Shown here in pieces: positions 37,271 through 46,795 of a stretch of DNA of 64,000 nt. Origin of the DNA: Rana temporaria (taxonomy: Eukaryota > Chordata > Amphibia > Anura > Ranidae); the NCBI RefSeq assembly GCF_905171775.1, contig NC_053491.1:401102838-401166837 (forward strand). Reading direction: 5' to 3'. The position numbers were made by a program, and so were the translations under genes. Under the pieces are notes generated by a model, which worked only from the letters and a program-made list of their open reading frames with translations, did no database searches and was not told the origin of the DNA. Positions within the stretch are counted from its first letter, which is position 1, and each line of letters opens with the position of its first letter.

Positions 37271-37397
37271 CCTGTATACTTCTAGCATCAATACCATATT
37301 ATGGTTCTACAATCTGACAGGTGCGCTTTATATGTTGTCCATTTTTATATCTACATTTTGTTGTTGAAATGTTATTAATCATTGTGCACATATTTAC

Positions 37398-37646
37398 CTT
37401 CCTGAGCGAGGCTCACAGGACCGCTCTCTTCCTCCTGCTCTTCCGCTTGAGAAGTTGGGGTGGTGGGGGGGGGAATCTCCTCAGCTTGCTCCTCAGCAGG
37501 AGCTGGGGTTGGGGAGTGGGAGGGCCCTGGCTGCTCCTCTTCATCCATCTCCTCCTCTGCCGCATCCTCCTCTGCCGCATCCTCCTCCTCCTCCTCATCG
37601 GCCTGGCGCCTTCTGCGCTTGGCGCGGATAACTGGCATTGGAGCTT
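37398..37646 (-). CDS. Myb/SANT-like protein, exon 3 (basic and acidic linker)
   Basis: Acceptor tgttattatag then AAGCTCC at 37646; donor GAAG/gtaaat at 37398. 249 bp, phase 1 at both ends. It encodes PVIRAKRRRRQADEEEEED, two DAAEE repeats, a Pro-rich stretch (PGPSHSPTPAPAEEQ) and an acidic end. The basic cluster may be a nuclear localisation signal; the acidic part could act as an interaction or activation region (inference). Confidence 0.8.
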
Positions 37647-37957
37647 CTATAATAACACAATGTTCATATATTATAAAAATGTTTTCTAATGACGTATGCA
37701 AATTCTGTGTACTCTGCTGTATTGTATATGAATACAAATTGATTTATATAGACAGTTAACCAATGGGACAATGTTATATTAAAGGGTCTTGTGGGCACTA
37801 CAGGGGACTGAGCGTGAGCTGGGATGCAACCATGTTAAAATGAGCTGTTTTTGTCTACTTTGTTTTGTTCAGACCATCTCATGTTAAAAAAAGGGCCTGA
37901 TGGAGCACACGGGATTACTATAACAACCCCACTCCTAACACAGGAATTTAGTGTTAA

Positions 37958-38300
37958 TCTATATATATAAAACTCAACGTGTGTGTGTGCATAAATGTAT
38001 GTATGTATGTATGTATGTATGTATGTATGTTCCAGCATCACGTACAAACGGCTAAAGATATTTATATGAAACTTGGCACACAGGTTACTTATATGTCAGC
38101 CACAAACATAGGATAGGTGGTTTAAACCTTACCCACCCCCACTTGCCATGGTCGGGGTTTTTCTTTAAAGTCCCATGCAAAGCAATGGGAAAATTATGTT
38201 CCCACATAACTTCTGTGTTCCTGTCTGCTGCCCCATGTCTTTTTTCAACAGTACTATGAATACCTTGGCCGGTGGTGATATATGTTAGCACAACATGGCA
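37958..38300 (+). mobile_element. Probable Helitron 5'-end fragment
   Basis: Begins TCTATATATATAAAACTC, a 5'-TC terminus of the form seen in vertebrate Helitrons, followed by GT repeats, (ATGT)n and attccagcatcacgt-type sequence with cggctaaagatat and atgaaacttggcacac. No 3' hairpin/CTRR end was found. Assignment rests on recall of this repeat type. Confidence 0.5.
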
Positions 38301-38357
38301 TCTTGGTTAACAACATCTGACCTTACATGAATTACATATGACCTTACATAACTGTCA

Positions 38358-38655
38358 CCAAAGGAGCTGCGGTGGCTCCACGCGATTGCCACTGCACTGA
38401 CAACTGATTCACCTCTGCAGCTAGGGGTTCGGATCCCGCTCTCGGCTACCTGTGAATTGAGTTTGGTGGTCTCAGCCCCGCCACTGGTGGGTGTGCTATG
38501 CGAGGTTGGGTTGGGAGGACCCCCTCACACCCGCCATTGCCAACCGGGGCATGGAGAAAGGTGGCAGATTGCCTCTGGGGGAGGCCTCCCAACTCCTGCA
38601 GGCCGGCTCCTCTCTCTTTCGAGTTCACGCACAAAATACACTTTTTTAAAAAAAA
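38358..38655 (+). mobile_element. tRNA-derived SINE with perfect 12-bp target duplication
   Basis: The head ggagctgcggtggctccacg resembles a tRNA A-box region, and gggttcggatccc (38425-38437) is a B box. The tail ends in T/A-rich sequence with an A-run at 38647-38655. The 12-bp ACATAACTGTCA occurs at 38346-38357 and 38656-38667, a target-primed insertion signature. It lies in intron 2 of the Myb/SANT-like gene, 12 bp beyond the exon-2 donor. Confidence 0.85.
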
Positions 38656-38679
38656 ACATAACTGTCAACAATAACTTAC

Positions 38680-38860
38680 CTGGATGATATTTAGCCCGAA
38701 GACGTCTGACATTACCCATTTGGCGCCTCTTTAGATCAGACCACTTCTTAACAATGGCCTTGTGGTCATGATGGCCGCCAAAGTCAGCGATTAGGGCGCT
38801 GACCACAGCCCTTTTCTGTGGCTGCCGCCGCAGGTCATCGTATCCTGTTTCCAGGAACTT
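38680..38860 (-). CDS. Myb/SANT-like protein, exon 2 (core of DNA-binding domain)
   Basis: Acceptor gttcttcatcttgcag then AAGTTCC at 38860; donor CATCCAG/gtaagt at 38680. 181 bp, phase 0 in and 1 out. It encodes helices 1 to 3 of a Myb/SANT-like (trihelix) fold: FLETGYDDLRRQ, RAVVSALIADFGG, and DHKAIVKKWSDLKRRQMGNV with the conserved W and basic recognition helix. No stops or frame damage. Confidence 0.85.
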
Positions 38861-39117
38861 CTGCAAGATGAAGAACAAAGTATATTGTAATACTTCTGTT
38901 GACAGCCTTATGGATATATGACGTAAATGTATGCTATTCAACAATTGGAAGCATTCTCGCCTTATTAATCAATGACAGGGGTAACATGAAAGATTTTATA
39001 TCCTGCCATTTCGGTCGCCACCTTTTTTGCATAAATATAGCAGCCATTATCATTTGCATAATTATGAATATATTATTAACAACACAGGATACACGTATAG
39101 GGGAGATATGCGTTGCT

Positions 39118-39311
39118 AACTCTTTTCCCTGTCAGGAGCCTAACGCCCCGGGGGGTCAGAGACGGGACCTTTTTCGGAGGACCACTGACGTATGTACCAG
39201 TCGCAGTTTTTTGTGATGTCACTCTTTAGGTGTGTGCACATTTTTCACTGCATCCGGGTGGAGTTTTTGGGTTGTGTTTTGCACGCCACAGGCTTTTCAA
39301 CAGGAAAAAAA
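39118..39311 (+). mobile_element. 3' fragment of the U1/U2-headed retroposon (copy A)
   Basis: Shares ggagcctaacgccccgg, gaggaccact, aacactctttatgtg-like and gggtggagttttt blocks with 54727-54890, ending at an A-run (39304-39311). 5'-truncated. Confidence 0.65.
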
Positions 39312-39550
39312 CAGCTGGAGGCAGAATGGTTGCAAAACACTACGTGTTTGTTACTTAACTCTGGGTTTCAAGACCAGTCCACCTCCAGCTGTTGCAAAAC
39401 TACTACTCCCATCAGCCACGGTCTGTCAGTGCATGCTAAGAATTTTACTTTTGCTGCATTTAGGGTGCCACAGTTTAGAGACCCGTGCATAAAGGCCTGA
39501 AAAATGGGGGCCTGCAGAACTTACAATACTAGAAGTGCCAGCATTCCCAG

Positions 39551-39762
39551 GCATGCTGGAAGTTGTAGTTCTGCAACATCTAAAGGGCAATATGTATTCG
39601 AACGTCCTTGGGCCTTGAGGACACTGAAGTCAGGACGTTCGCATACGTCCTATGTCCAAAAAAATTTTAAATTCATTATGCTAAATAACAAGGAAAAGTG
39701 CCTAAATACACATTTGCCAACCAGGGTGTCTGCAGCTGTCCAGGCATGCTGGGACTTGTAGT
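39551..39762 (-). promoter_or_regulatory. ZNF143/Staf-type motifs
   Basis: Reverse complements of 39551-39569 and 39744-39762 read ACTACAACTTCCAGCATGC and ACTACAAGTCCCAGCATGC. The second matches the vertebrate ACTACAnnTCCCAGCATGC element bound by ZNF143. Duplicated at 40610-40628 and 40803-40821, and partly at about 39845-39862. The copies at 40610-40821 lie upstream of the proximal exon 1. Function is inferred. Confidence 0.55.
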
Positions 39763-39986
39763 TTTGTAAAAGCAGGAGACACATTTTTTGTGAAATACTA
39801 ATATATGATCATATATACTAACTTTTAAACTAGACTTAAATGCTGGGCTGGGCTGGGACTTGTAGTTTTGTAAAAGCAGGAGACACATTTTTGGTTAAAT
39901 ACTAATATCTGATCATATATACTAACTTTTAAACTAGACTTAAATGCAGTTGAAGATGATGAAATAACAGTGGTCAAAATACTTAC

Positions 39987-40034
39987 ACAAATCAGCAACT
40001 TTTCCTCAGACTTAGTGAAATTGCTTCCAACCAT
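39987..40034 (-). CDS. Myb/SANT-like protein, exon 1 (proximal copy)
   Basis: ATG at 40034, donor TGT/gtaagtatt at 39987; 16 codons (MVGSNFTKSEEKLLIC), phase 0, completing the start of the Myb/SANT-like domain (F-x-K-x-E-x-x-L-L). Too short for an ORF scan; found by requiring an in-frame partner for exon 2. Confidence 0.75.
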
Positions 40035-40136
40035 GTTGCTGTGTGATTGCGCTGCGATCATAAGTTGGAAACTGGCAAGGCTCCAGGAAATGGTCGCGTG
40101 TTGTTCGCGTGTTGATTGCGCTGCTTGGACCGAGAT

Positions 40137-40367
40137 GGGTCCATATGGCTTCGGCTGTATGGACCACAGTAACTCTTTTCCCTGTCAGGAGCCTAGGAGC
40201 CTAACGCCCCGGGGGGTCAGAGACGGGACCTTTTCGGAGGACCACTGACGTATGCAACCGTCGCAGTTTTTTGTGATGTCACTCTTTAGGTGTGTGCAAA
40301 TTTTTCCTTGCACCGGGTGGAGTTTTTGGGTTGTGTTTTGCACGCCACAGGCTTTTCAACAGAAAAT
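40137..40367 (+). mobile_element. 3' fragment of the U1/U2-headed retroposon (copy B)
   Basis: As copy A but extends further 5', including gggtcc..tggcttcgg..ggaccacagta, which aligns with 54663-54710. Confidence 0.65.
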
Positions 40368-40941
40368 AACCAGCTGGAGGCAGAATGGTTGCAAAACACT
40401 ACGGGTTTGTTACCTAACTCTGGGTTTCAAGACCAGTCCACCTCCAGCTGTTGCAAAACTACTACTCCCATCAGCCACGGTCTTTCAGTGCATGCTAAGA
40501 ATTTTACTTTTGCTGCATCTAGGGTGCCACAGTTTAGAGACCCGTGCATAAAGGCCTGAAAAATGTGGGCCTGCAGAACTTACAATACTAGAAGTGCCAG
40601 CATTCCCAGGCATGCTGGAAGTTGTAGTTCTGCAACATCTAAAGGGCAATATGTATTCGAACGTCCTTGGGCCTTGAGGACACTGAAGTCAGGACGTTCG
40701 CATACGTCCTATGTCCAAAAATTTTTTAAATTCATTATGCTAAATAACAAGGAAAAGTGCCTAAATACACATTTGCCAACCAGGGTGTCTGCAGCTGTCC
40801 AGGCATGCTGGGACTTGTAGTTTTGTAAAAGCAGGAGACACATTTTTGGTTAAATACTAATATCTGATCATATATACTAACTTTTAAACTAGACTTAAAT
40901 GCAGTTGAAGATGATGAAATAACAGTGGTCAAAATACTTAC

Positions 40942-40989
40942 ACAAATCAGCAACTTTTCCTCAGACTTTGAGAAATTGCTTCCCACCAT
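40942..40989 (-). CDS. Myb/SANT-like protein, alternative exon 1 (distal copy)
   Basis: A second intact copy: ATG at 40989, donor TGT/gtaagtatt at 40942, 16 codons differing by F-S-K in place of F-T-K. It lies about 70 bp from the start of the right-end CG-rich/ATTCG sequences and could be the ancestral first exon next to a terminal promoter. Confidence 0.65.
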
Positions 40990-41124
40990 GTTGCTGTAAT
41001 ATTGGGAAACTGGCAAGGCTCCAGGAAATGGTCGCGTGTTGTTCGCGCAATTGCGCATGCGCGATCGAAAAATCGCAATCGCAATATGTATTTTGGTTAA
41101 AATATCATACATATTCGATTTCAG

Positions 41125-41715
41125 AGTGCTGCTACAGCAGTTTTCGAAATATCTGCAATAAATTTCGCATTCGCATGTTGCGATATTTCGATAAAATATC
41201 AGGAATATTCTGAGCCAATCAGAGCGCTCCTCCAGCATATCTCGAAATTGCGCAATAAATATCGCATTCGCATGTTGCGATATTTCGATAAAATATCAGG
41301 AATATTCTGAGCCAATCAGAGCGCTCCTCCAGCATATCTCGAAATTGCGCAATAAATATCGCATTCGCATGTTGCGATATTTCGATAAAATATCACGAAT
41401 ATTCTGAGCCAATCAGAGCGCTCCTCCAGCATATCTCGAAATTGCGCAATAAATATCGCATTCGCATGTTGCGATATTTCGATAAAATATCACGAATATT
41501 CTGAGCCAATCAGAGCGCTCCTCCAGCATATCTCGAAATTGCGCAATAAATATCGCATTCGCATGTTGCGATATTTCGATAAAATATCACGAATATTCTG
41601 AGCCAATCAGAGCGCTCCTCCAGCATATCTCGAAATTGCGCAATAAATATCGCATTCGCATGTTGCGATATTTCGATAAAATATCACGAATATTCTAAGC
41701 CAATCAGAGCGCTCC
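41125..41715 (-). repeat. 97-bp subterminal tandem repeats of the hAT right end
   Basis: Six units with period exactly 97 bp (tgagccaatc at 41211, 41308, 41405, 41502, 41599; taagccaatc at 41696), each holding atctcgaaattgcgcaataa, gcatgttgcgatatttcgat, aaaatatcacgaatattc and GAGCCAATCAGAGCGCTCCT. CCAAT boxes and ATTCG/CGAAT motifs mirror the left end. Likely transposase-binding and promoter array (inference). Confidence 0.9.
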
Positions 41716-41893
41716 TACCGCAGTTATTAAAAAAATCGCAATTATTTTCGCATTCGCAATAGCGAAAAATCGCATTCAATTAATTTCGATAAAATATCAC
41801 GAATATTCGAATTTAGCGAATATATCTCGAATATTCGAATATATATTCGAGATATATCGCGAAATCGAATATGGCATATTCTGCTCAACACTA
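41716..41893 (-). repeat. Right terminal repeat of the hAT element
   Basis: ATTCG-rich palindromic DNA (tcgaatatatattcga, tatatctcgaatattcg) ending gcatattctgctcaacacta; the outer 8 bp are the exact inverse of the left TAGTGTTG. Followed by GTATACAT at 41894-41901. Confidence 0.85.
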
Positions 41894-41901
41894 GTATACA
41901 T

Positions 41902-43340
41902 TAACTTTGAGGATTAGCGGGAATTCTAATCCATTGAATACCATAGTCTTCTCCCATAGCATCAGGTTGCTGGACCCAGACACATTGATTTATTTTTTTG
42001 GGATCTTTCCAGTAAATTTTCTAAAGTGTGGTTGAGATTTTAGAGATTTTCTCCGAACATTGCCAACTTTCATACTATGCTTGTTTTGTGCTTGTTTTGT
42101 GCTTTAAAGCTGAATTCTCGGGAAAGGGAGTTATGCTTGCAGTGGGTTCCCCTCCCCACTGGGAGGGTTAACTACTTGTTTTGCCTAGAGTATGATAAAT
42201 AAGGTATTATACTTACCTGTTCTTTGCTCCATCGTTAGCCGGTGGTTTCTTCCACTGCCTATGCTCTGGAATGTGGAAATATCCTTAATTTCTTCTGCCA
42301 CAGTGCAGGACTACTAGCCCTACTTTATACAAGATGTTATCAAAGAGCTTTGACCAGGGGACAGATGACATGAAAGAGAGTGTGAGGTATAAGGTATCAC
42401 CTTATTTAGCATTATCGGAGCAAAACCAGCAGTTCATCCTTGCATATCTTGGCTTTAATTACATTTTTAAAGTCAAATAATTCTTACTTTTATAAGTAAG
42501 CAAATCATTTTGATTAATGTCTTTAGTTATTCTATGCTAAACTGTTGCAAATGAATGTCTGAGTAAATAAAGTCTTTGTTATATGTATCTATGAAGAGTT
42601 TCTGTTGCCTTTCCCTCCCCTCCCATAGAGTCTGGAATCACATTTTCTCCAGCCAGTACATGAGCTCCCCGGGGAAGCCATTCAGACAGATAATGTGAAA
42701 TTCAGGTGCGTGTTTGTTAGGGTTTATTTGTGGCAGAGGTATTTAAAAGGACACAGTGTCCCCAGAATGAGTGTACTAATGCCTAATGTGGGGTTCACCA
42801 GATGTCTGCTTACCCATTTGTAACTCGCATGACACTCTGGGGATGGTTTAGTGATTTGGAGGAGACTGGCAATCCATCAGCTCAGTATGCCCTGGAAGTG
42901 GAGAACTACTCTTTACAACCATACTTAAACTTTTACAATCACTGTTTGGTATGGGCAGCATCATCCTGATCTAAAGAAAGGTGAACTACAATGATCAGCA
43001 CGTGATATCAAATAAAAGTTCACAAGACAAGTTTAATTTTCTATGGGAAAGTTGTTGAATCCAGCTGTTGATTCTAGAATATTCTATAGTTTAGTAAAAG
43101 CGGTCAAAGACAAGGGAAGGCAGTCAGATCTTCAAGAGCAAACCAAATACTGAACTAACATTTTGTTCATTCCAGCATGCATGCCCAGGTAAATGTCAGA
43201 CAATACCACGCCAGGTCTTACTTAGGAAGAACACTAAATGATCCAACCAAGGTGATAAACTTTTTTTCCTCTAAATCCATTTGCTGAGAATATGTGCAGA
43301 GTTCTGAGACATCTAGACATCTTGACTGTAAATCTTGTTA
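41902..43340. other. No recognisable feature
   Basis: Plain sequence directly right of the hAT element; no supported open frame or repeat structure. Confidence 0.4.
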
Positions 43341-43344
43341 TGCA

Positions 43345-43866
43345 GGTTAACCACTTGATACAGTTATCACACGACCGGTTTTCCCGTCGGAATAAACTCT
43401 GACAGTTTTTCCGACGGAATTCAGCTCAAGCTGTCTTGCGCACACACCATCAAATACATGGTGACGTACAACACGTACGACAGCAGTATAAAGCGGAAGT
43501 TCCATTCCAACAGCGCCAACCTTTGGGCTGCTTTTGCTGATCTTGTATTAGTAAAAGTTTGGTGAGAGACGATTCGCGCTTTTCAGTCTTCGTGCTTTTC
43601 AGTCCATTACTGCTCTTTGCAGCGTGATGAATGTGCCATCTCCATTACGAATAGTAGTTTTACCAGACCGAGCACTTCCATCTCGTACTTAATTCTGAGC
43701 ATGCATGGTTTGGAATTGCATCCAGACAAATGGAAATTCCAATAGATTTTTTTTTAATTTCCGATGGAAAAAGTCAGATGGGGCATACACAAGGACGGAA
43801 TATCAGATGAAAAGCTTTCATCTGACTTTTTCCGTTGGAAATTCCACTCGTGCGTACAAGGCATAA
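43345..43866. mobile_element. Interspersed repeat with inner hairpin
   Basis: Starts near cacttgatacagttatcaca and ends ccactcgtgcgtacaaggc. The inner hairpin ccgatggaaaaagtcagatg (43761-43780) pairs with catctgactttttccgttgg (43819-43838), and a (g)gtgacgtacaacacgtac motif is present. Non-coding, boundaries approximate. Confidence 0.45.
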
Positions 43867-43869
43867 CAC

Positions 43870-44272
43870 TATACAGGGTGCAATTCAGTAAGAATAGGTA
43901 GCATAAAATAATAGCATTACTTTAGCATGACAATAATTGTGTTCAGACTGATGTTCAGACTGATGGACTGTTTTTGTGTGTGGGCCCCATGTTTTTTTTC
44001 CATCGGTGAAAAAAAATAGAACATGTTTTAAATGTTTCCTATGGATAAAAAAACGATAGAAAAATCCGATCGTCTGTGTGTAACTCCATCGGACAAAAAT
44101 CCACGCATCGTCGTAGTGTTGTACGTCACCACGTTTTGGCACGATTAGATTTTTGACTGATGGTGTGTAGGCAAGACTGATGAAAGTCAGCTGACTTTCA
44201 TCAGATATGCGATGAAAAAATCCATCGGATTAGATTCTATAAGATATCCGATCGTGTGTACAGGGCTTTAAG
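43870..44272. mobile_element. MITE-like repeat ending ccgatcgtgtgtacagggct
   Basis: Contains inverted motifs aaatccgatcg / cgatcgt-type near 44070 and 44248, and a central hairpin tgaaagtcagctgactttca (44179-44198). It abuts a Tc1 scrap exactly at 44273. Left boundary uncertain. Confidence 0.45.
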
Positions 44273-44406
44273 GCATCAGCATACCAAGACATTTTGGACA
44301 ATTTCATATTACCAACTTTGTGGGAACAGTTTGGGGATGGCCCCTTCCTGTTGCAACATGACTGTGCACCAGTGCACAAAGCAAGGTCCATAACGACATG
44401 GATGAT
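44273..44406 (+). pseudogene. Tc1-like transposase fragment
   Basis: One open stretch reads ASAYQDILDNF, LPTLWEQFGDGPF, then HDCAPVHKARS with the second catalytic D, and TWM. This is the middle of a Tc1 transposase distinct from those at 28200 and 35748. No ends or flanking parts survive. Confidence 0.85.
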
Positions 44407-45131
44407 GCACTTCTACTTGCTGTCTAGTTAATATCTGCACAGCCTTACTATCTCTCTCAGTCATTGCAGAAATACACAAACCTTTTTCAACACATGTTTT
44501 AATTGGAATGTGTGTGGACACAGCTGTGGAAGCTAGATCATACAACATTATTTAACGCAAATTAATGCTAAAACTAAGTAGATTGCTTAACTCACAAAAA
44601 AGATAAATATTGCAGGTAAACAATAAAACAAACAATAATAAATCCATTACACAGAAAAAAACAATTACACTCTGAGGGCTTACCAACAAACACACTTAAC
44701 TAATTAATTAAACCACTTTACATATTGTGGTAATTAATGAGTTGTTTTAAACACAGAATGAGCTCTTATGACATAATTTCAGTAGTATGCTCGGGCCCAG
44801 TGATTTGGTTTATTGTGTTTTATGAACGTTTATTAATGGTTTAGTGTCTTGAGCACCATCTTTGCTCTCAATGCATTAAGACTTAATGGATAATGGAAAT
44901 ATAAAATTGATGTGTTTATTTGGTTGCCTATTAAATATGAGGTTTACAGGTTGCTAAGATACATCTTGTCAAGAAATAAGAAATAGGCAAGTTAAGTCAA
45001 AATGTGTTGCCTTTAAAGCGGAGTTCCACCCTAAAAACAAACTTTTTATTAATAGCTTGCCTTTAATGTAAAAAAAAAAATCTTAAAAAATGTTTTTGTT
45101 ACTTACATGTATATGGCTGTTATTAGGCACT
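44407..45131. other. Plain sequence, possible TTAA repeat start
   Basis: No gene. TTAA (45013-45016) followed by AGCGGAGTTCCACCC resembles the start of other TTAA-flanked repeats, but no right end was found. Confidence 0.35.
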
Positions 45132-45960
45132 GTATTTGCCGGCGTATAAGGCGACAAGGCGTATAAGACAACCCCCTAATTTTCCAGCTAAAATGTTGGT
45201 TTTGGGATATACTCGCCATAAAAGATGACTTTGTGACAGGAACAACCGCTGACAGGAACAGGCTTTATTCAGCTTTTTTCAAATCTCACTGTGCCATTGT
45301 ATGCCTCACTGTGCTATAGCATGCCTCACTGTGCCATACATGTCTCACTGTGCCATATATTACATGCCTCACTGTGCCATCCATTACATGCCTCACTGTG
45401 CCATCCATTACATGCCTCACTGTGCCATCCATTACATGTCTCACTGTGCCATCTATTACATGCCTCACTGTGCCATCCATTACATGCCTCACTGTGCCAT
45501 CCATTACATGCCTCACTGTGCCATCCATCACATGCCTCACTGTGCCATCCATTACATGCCTCACTGTGCCATTCATTACATGCCTCACTGTGCCATTCAT
45601 TACATGCCTCACTGTGCCATCCATTACATGCCTCACTGTGCCATTCATTACATGCCTCACTGTGCCATTCATTACATGCCTCACTGTGCCATCCATTACA
45701 TGCCTCACTGTGCCATCCATTACATGCCTCACTGTGCCATTCATTACATGCCTCACTGTGCCATTCATTACATGCCTCACTGTGCCATCCATTACATGTC
45801 TCACTGTGCCATCCATTACATGCCTCACTGTGCCATTCATTACATGCCTCACTGTGCCATCCATTACATGCCTCACTGTGCCATTCATTACATGTCTCAC
45901 CTCGACAATCCCATACCTTATCCCTGACATGCAGAGTCTCAGTCAGACTTTGGGCGTCCA
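45132..45960 (+). mobile_element. Repeat with gcgtataaggcg head carrying a minisatellite
   Basis: The head tttgccggcgtataaggcga and gcgtataagacaaccccc, with gggatatactcgcc, is reminiscent of the CTCGAG MITE at 15510, which also contains tcctcactgtg-type sequence. It continues into the 24-bp array. Right end not identified. Confidence 0.45.
45288..45905 (+). repeat. 24-bp minisatellite
   Basis: About 25 units of catgcctcactgtgcca-tccatta with C/T variation at tCcatta/tTcatta. Because 24 is divisible by 3 and the unit lacks stops in several frames, it yields 200-260-codon open frames on both strands; these 8-residue repeats (such as MPHCAIHY) are not credible proteins. Confidence 0.95.
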
Positions 45961-46224
45961 TTGTTCAAAAGCTGTGCCTCCTCCTCATGCTGTTCCGTGA
46001 TAGGCGGAACACTCAGTTTCCCAGCAGAGCCTCTGTTCAGTGTTCCGCCTACCACGGATGTCCTCTCGTCCAAGACCGAGGATGAGAAGACATCTGACAT
46101 TATTTTGATGTAGTTTGCACAGATTGCACATTTTGCAGTTTTGGACAGATTTTATGAATTCCTGCCTTTCTGCATATTTCTCACACTTACATGATTTCGA
46201 TCATCAAACACATTTTAATATTAC

Positions 46225-46480
46225 TCAAAGGTAAACCAAGTAAATCCAAGATGCAGTTTTTTAATTATTATTTAATTTATTAAGGGAAAAAAGCTGTTCA
46301 AATCTGCCTGGCCATGTGAAAAAGTAATTGCCCCCTCCCATGCTGAATCATGAATGAACTGTGATTAAACAACATTTATTGGAAAGCTGAGTTAAATTTC
46401 CCTTGCCACACCCAAACCTGATTACTGCCAGACCTGTTGAATCAAGAAATCACATAGTGTGTTTTAGGTAGGATAAAAAA
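46225..46480. repeat. Interspersed repeat fragment
   Basis: Contains ctgcctggccatgtgaaaaa and gtaattgccccctccca, which I recall as part of a widespread DNA-transposon-derived repeat of fish and frogs. No ends seen. Confidence 0.35.
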
Positions 46481-46795
46481 AGCAAAATGCACATAACAAA
46501 TAACATACACATATGTGGTATCTGTGATCATCAGGAGCAGAAGAATTTATTTTGGGGTTTTCTTTAGTTGTTGGTTACAGTAGTAACAAGTAATACACAT
46601 CTACATTAAAAAAAAAAATTAAAACTATTTTGGCTCAGTTTTCCTTTGATAATAAACAAAAACATTCAGGAGATATCTATTAACATTTACAACTAAATGA
46701 AAGCCCAATTTGTCCTGAAAAAAAAAACAAAACAAGGTATTAACCACCTGGATGCACAAAGTAGTTGTGATAATATGTACTGTTTTACTAACACA

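Larger units (their letters stand above)
35442..40989 (-). other. Four-exon Myb/SANT-like gene inside the hAT element (gene span)
   Basis: Exons at 39987-40034 (or 40942-40989), 38680-38860, 37398-37646 and 35442-35617 on the minus strand join in frame at every junction (phases 0, 1, 1) with GT...AG introns. The predicted 217-residue protein has an N-terminal Myb/SANT-like trihelix domain (F-[ST]-KSEEKLL, then FLETGYDDL, VVSALIADFGG, IVKKWSDLKRR), a basic patch (RAKRRRRQ) that could be a nuclear signal, a long Glu/Pro-rich acidic middle, and a C-terminal Gln/Leu-rich coiled coil ending NQSYI. Such proteins bind DNA and in PIF/Harbinger transposons help the transposase reach the ends. It is convergent with the transposase, and its first exon lies beside the right-end repeats. 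It could instead be a captured host gene. Confidence 0.75.
39118..41027. repeat. Tandem duplication of about 0.95-1.06 kb holding exon 1
   Basis: 39118-40072 and 40179-41027 align nearly end to end (offset 1059-1061 bp over most of the length). Copy A has an extra 104-bp internal duplication (39757-39860 region), so the offset at exon 1 is 955 bp. Both copies carry the snRNA-retroposon 3' fragment, the gcatgctgg-type motifs and exon 1. Confidence 0.85.
23421..41893 (+). mobile_element. Giant (18.5-kb) composite hAT transposon
   Basis: The left end is TAGTGTTGCTCACGAATATT and the right end, read inward on the minus strand, is TAGTGTTGAGCAGAATATGC. The perfect 8-bp sequence GTATACAT flanks both ends (23413-23420 and 41894-41901), as expected for hAT transposition. 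Both ends are followed by ATTCG/CGAAT-rich subterminal repeats. Cargo: a hAT transposase gene on +, a 146-bp minisatellite, and a convergent Myb/SANT-like gene on -, with later insertions (Tc1, Tc1/mariner, Helitron-like, SINE, snRNA-retroposon fragments). Autonomous hAT elements are usually 2.5-5 kb, so this is several times the usual size. Boundaries are seen directly; the idea that both genes move together is inference. Confidence 0.85.

Noticed and set aside
37958..38300. Complete Helitron
   Set aside because: Only a 5'-type terminus was seen; no 3' hairpin with CTRR end and no Rep/helicase coding.
23421..41893. CRISPR-like or bacterial mobile element reading of the repeat arrays
   Set aside because: Spliced introns, polyadenylation signals, eukaryotic transposases and uniform tandem repeats without unique spacers exclude it.
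45288..46085. Open frames of 208-264 codons on both strands
   Set aside because: They are the 24-bp minisatellite read in several frames; 8-residue repeats, no initiation or splice context, present on both strands.
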